Assembly: GCA_902773445.1 (NCBI GenBank)
Contig: CACYEU010000227.1
Span: 1 to 6,305 of the forward strand
Direction of reading: 5' to 3'
Length of the DNA stretch: 6,305 nt
DNA from: an uncultured Lachnospiraceae bacterium
GTDB taxonomy: Bacteria > Bacillota > Clostridia > Lachnospirales > Lachnospiraceae
Shown here: positions 4,527-6,305 of the stretch, in pieces
How the letters are laid out: each line of letters opens with the position of its first letter
Position numbering within the stretch: the stretch's first letter is position 1
Program-made: the position numbers and the translations under genes
The notes under the pieces: model-generated
The model's input: only the letters and a program-made list of their open reading frames with translations
Database searches by the model: none
Told to the model about the DNA's origin: nothing

Positions 4527-5789
4527 GTGAAAATACTGATGATCAATCATTTTCCGCTCGCGGGCTCCGGGAGCGGAACATATACACGCAACCTCGCGGT
4601 CCATCTGACAGCACTTGGCCACGAGGTTTGCGTCATTTTACCTGAGAACACAGATGATTATGAGCGGGTCGAGGGCGTAAGGCTGCATCCGGTCTTTTTT
4701 GCACCGGAAGATGAACCGAACGAAGCCGGGGCCGTATCCGATGCGGACGGAACGACGATGGCGGATGCGATCCCGTTCAATTTTCCGTGCTTCACCTCTC
4801 ATCCGCGCAGCACAATGACGTTCGCGGACCTGAACGAGGCACAGCTTGCGCAGTATACACGCGCATTTACCCGCGCAATCGATGAAGAGATCGCCGCGGA
4901 CAAGCCGGACATTGTGCACGGCCAGCATGTCTGGATCCTGCCGGCGCTTGCGGCGGGGCGCGGCATTCCGCTGGTGCTGACAGCTCACGGTACGGATCTG
5001 ATGGGCTATAACAAATGGCCTAATCTCCGCTCCTACGCACAGACCGCGATGGATGCCTGCAGCGCCGTCATTTCGATTTCGAAGGACAATTGCCAGCTGC
5101 TCGGTGAGATCTGGCCGGATCAGCAGGACAAAGTCGTCATGATGCGCAACGGTTACGACCCGGGAATCATGTATCCGGAAGAGCTTACAAGAGAGGAAGT
5201 TCTAGGCGATTACGGTATTGCGCCGGACGAATATGAAGCCAGGAATATCGTGTTGTTCGCCGGAAAGCTTGCGCACTTCAAGGGTGTCGATATCCTGCTC
5301 GAGGCCGTTAAGGAATATGAGACTGAAGAGCCTGCCACATTGACACTGATCGCCGGAGACGGCGATGAACGCGACGCGCTTCACGCGCAGGCGGAAGAGC
5401 TGGGCCTTCAGACCGTGCATTTCCTCGGAAATGTTCAGATTCAGAAGCTCAGGCGTCTCTACAATATTGCTGATGTCAGCCTTGTCCCGTCAAGGAGAGA
5501 ACCGTTCGGACTCGTCGCGATCGAAGCAATGGCCTGCGGGACACCGGTGATCGCCACGAATCAGGGAGGTCTGCCTGACTTTGTCAATGAGAGCGTCGGC
5601 GCGCTCGTCGAGCCCGAGAACGCGCACGATCTCGCACAGACGATACTCAGGATGCTCGAGCGGCTGCAAAGCTGTGATGTCACAGTCTGGCGGAAAGAGA
5701 TCGCGTCCTATGCCCGCACGCATTACGCGCAGGATATGATCATCAAAGAGCTTGAGGATCTGTACAGGAAGGCAGTCGGTTCTGCATGA
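4527..5789 (+). CDS. GT4-family glycosyltransferase (GT-B fold)
   Basis: This 420-residue retaining glycosyltransferase transfers a sugar from a nucleotide-activated donor; the acceptor is unknown. The N-terminal Rossmann domain opens with KILMINHFPLAGSGSGTYTRNLA, including the glycine-rich loop typical of GT4, and contains DIVHGQHVW (128-136) and TAHGTDL (152-158). The C-terminal donor domain (from about 240) shows LFAGKLAHFKGVDILL (243-258), IAGDGDER and the hallmark E-x7-E in REPFGLVAIE (Glu325 and Glu333), followed by CGTPVIATNQGGLPD. There is no membrane segment, so it is cytosolic or peripheral. The start is GTG at 4527 with only a weak purine stretch (AAGAAGAG) upstream, implying coupling to the lipoprotein gene. 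Its stop overlaps the next start as ATGA. With no sugar-nucleotide or polysaccharide genes nearby, the product cannot be named. Confidence 0.9.
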   Translation: MKILMINHFPLAGSGSGTYTRNLAVHLTALGHEVCVILPENTDDYERVEGVRLHPVFFAPEDEPNEAGAVSDADGTTMADAIPFNFPCFTSHPRSTMTFADLNEAQLAQYTRAFTRAIDEEIAADKPDIVHGQHVWILPALAAGRGIPLVLTAHGTDLMGYNKWPNLRSYAQTAMDACSAVISISKDNCQLLGEIWPDQQDKVVMMRNGYDPGIMYPEELTREEVLGDYGIAPDEYEARNIVLFAGKLAHFKGVDILLEAVKEYETEEPATLTLIAGDGDERDALHAQAEELGLQTVHFLGNVQIQKLRRLYNIADVSLVPSRREPFGLVAIEAMACGTPVIATNQGGLPDFVNESVGALVEPENAHDLAQTILRMLERLQSCDVTVWRKEIASYARTHYAQDMIIKELEDLYRKAVGSA

Positions 5790-6244
5790 AGCGGACGACT
5801 CTGTGCTATCTGAGGCGTCAGGATGAATGGCTGATGCTTTACCGCAACAAGAAGCCGGACGATCCGAACGAGGGTAAATGGATCGGTATCGGCGGAAGGA
5901 TCGAGCCGGGAGAGACACCGGATCAATGCGTCAGCCGTGAGGTCTTTGAAGAGACCGGCATCAGACTGACGTCAGTACATTTTCACGGGATCATCCATTT
6001 CAGGTCGGACACATGGGAAGACGAGGATATGTATCTGTATTCTTCTGACGATTTCGTGTGCGGCCCGGAAGGAACCACAGTGTGTGACGAAGGGGAACTC
6101 GCGTGGATCCCGGCTGACAGATTGCCTGATCTGCCGATGTGGGAGGGAGACCGCCTGTTTCTGCGGCAGATCGCTGAAGGAAGAGAACATATATCAATGA
6201 CGCTGCATTATGAGGGGGAGACATTGACAGAGATTGGACCTTAA
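5786..6244 (+). CDS. Nudix hydrolase, MutT/8-oxo-dGTP diphosphatase-like
   Basis: This 152-residue protein has a perfect Nudix box at residues 37-59: G37, E43, REVFEE 51-56 and G58-I59 fit G-x5-E-x7-REUxEExGU. The acidic residues bind the divalent metal for cleavage of a nucleoside diphosphate-linked substrate. The opening MKRTTLCYLRRQDEWLMLYR and the NEGKWIGIGGRIE stretch resemble the Bacillota subgroup commonly annotated as 8-oxo-dGTP diphosphatase. That would make it a nucleotide-pool sanitiser, but Nudix specificity cannot be read from the box alone. Its ATG overlaps the stop of the glycosyltransferase gene (ATGA, 5786-5789), so translation is coupled. The length is normal for a single-domain Nudix enzyme. 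A damage-avoidance role would fit the nearby polymerase thematically; they are not in the same close-packed operon. Confidence 0.9.
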   Translation: MKRTTLCYLRRQDEWLMLYRNKKPDDPNEGKWIGIGGRIEPGETPDQCVSREVFEETGIRLTSVHFHGIIHFRSDTWEDEDMYLYSSDDFVCGPEGTTVCDEGELAWIPADRLPDLPMWEGDRLFLRQIAEGREHISMTLHYEGETLTEIGP

Positions 6245-6248
6245 TGAC

Positions 6249-6254
6249 AGGAGG
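6249..6254 (+). promoter_or_regulatory. Ribosome binding site of the gene leaving the window
   Basis: AGGAGG lies 5-10 bases after the Nudix stop and 10 nt before ATG 6265. The full consensus SD supports a real downstream gene translated independently of the Nudix gene. Confidence 0.7.
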
Positions 6255-6264
6255 AAATACTGTT

Positions 6265-6305
6265 ATGGCTCCTGCGATGCAGATCGATATTCAGGAATAC
6301 ATGAC
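6265..6305 (+). CDS. Start of an unidentified gene (3' end outside window)
   Basis: Only 13 complete codons are visible, reading MAPAMQIDIQEYM, preceded by a consensus SD (6249-6254). The frame is open to the edge of the window. A second in-frame ATG at 6277 is possible but farther from the SD. The gene follows the Nudix stop by 20 bp on the same strand, so it probably belongs to the same transcript. Too little is present to name a family. Confidence 0.65.
   Translation, partial: MAPAMQIDIQEYM

Noticed and set aside
1..6305. Prophage or integrative element because of the ImmR/ImmA-like pair
   Set aside because: No integrase, excisionase, att-like repeats, conjugation or phage structural genes are seen, and the neighbours look like ordinary chromosomal genes. 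An element boundary outside the window cannot be excluded.

Overview
The window looks like a chromosomal stretch from a Gram-positive anaerobe, most likely a moderately GC-rich member of the Bacillota (Clostridia-like). The evidence is strong purine-rich Shine-Dalgarno sites, a short Gram-positive-type lipoprotein, a Y-family polymerase of the kind common in Clostridia, and an XRE regulator whose tail resembles those of Bacillota ImmA-linked regulators. The assignment is an inference; there is no rRNA or other taxonomic marker, and I see no tRNA, CRISPR array or insertion sequence.

Layout. Position 1-462 (+) is the 3' part of a gene that enters from the left, probably a metallo-beta-lactamase-fold protein. 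Positions 2402-471 (-) hold a tight three-gene operon: an XRE-family repressor, an ImmA/IrrE-type zinc metallopeptidase and a lipoate-protein ligase (lplA). The junctions are 1 bp and a 4-bp ATGA overlap. Positions 2403-2555 are the control region. Positions 2556-4098 (+) hold a Y-family translesion DNA polymerase and an 81-residue companion protein. Positions 4156-6244 (+) hold a small lipoprotein, a GT4 glycosyltransferase and a Nudix hydrolase (the last two overlap by ATGA). A further gene starts at 6265 and leaves the window.

The most interesting part is the control region. It carries a perfect consensus promoter facing the polymerase (TTGACA-17-TATAAT) and a near-consensus promoter facing the XRE operon (TTGACA-18-TACAAT). 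They point at each other, with predicted start sites about 19 bp apart, so the two transcripts overlap at their 5' ends. A palindrome AGGCAA-N4-TTGCCT sits in the polymerase promoter spacer, a second copy with one arm mismatch lies between the promoters, and a half-site occupies the matching place in the reverse promoter. No LexA-type box is visible. By analogy with ImmR/ImmA of ICEBs1 and DdrO/IrrE of Deinococcus, the likely model is an XRE repressor that shuts off the polymerase and is removed by its partner protease under stress. This would be a LexA-independent switch for mutagenic repair, with a lipoate ligase co-expressed for reasons the sequence does not explain.
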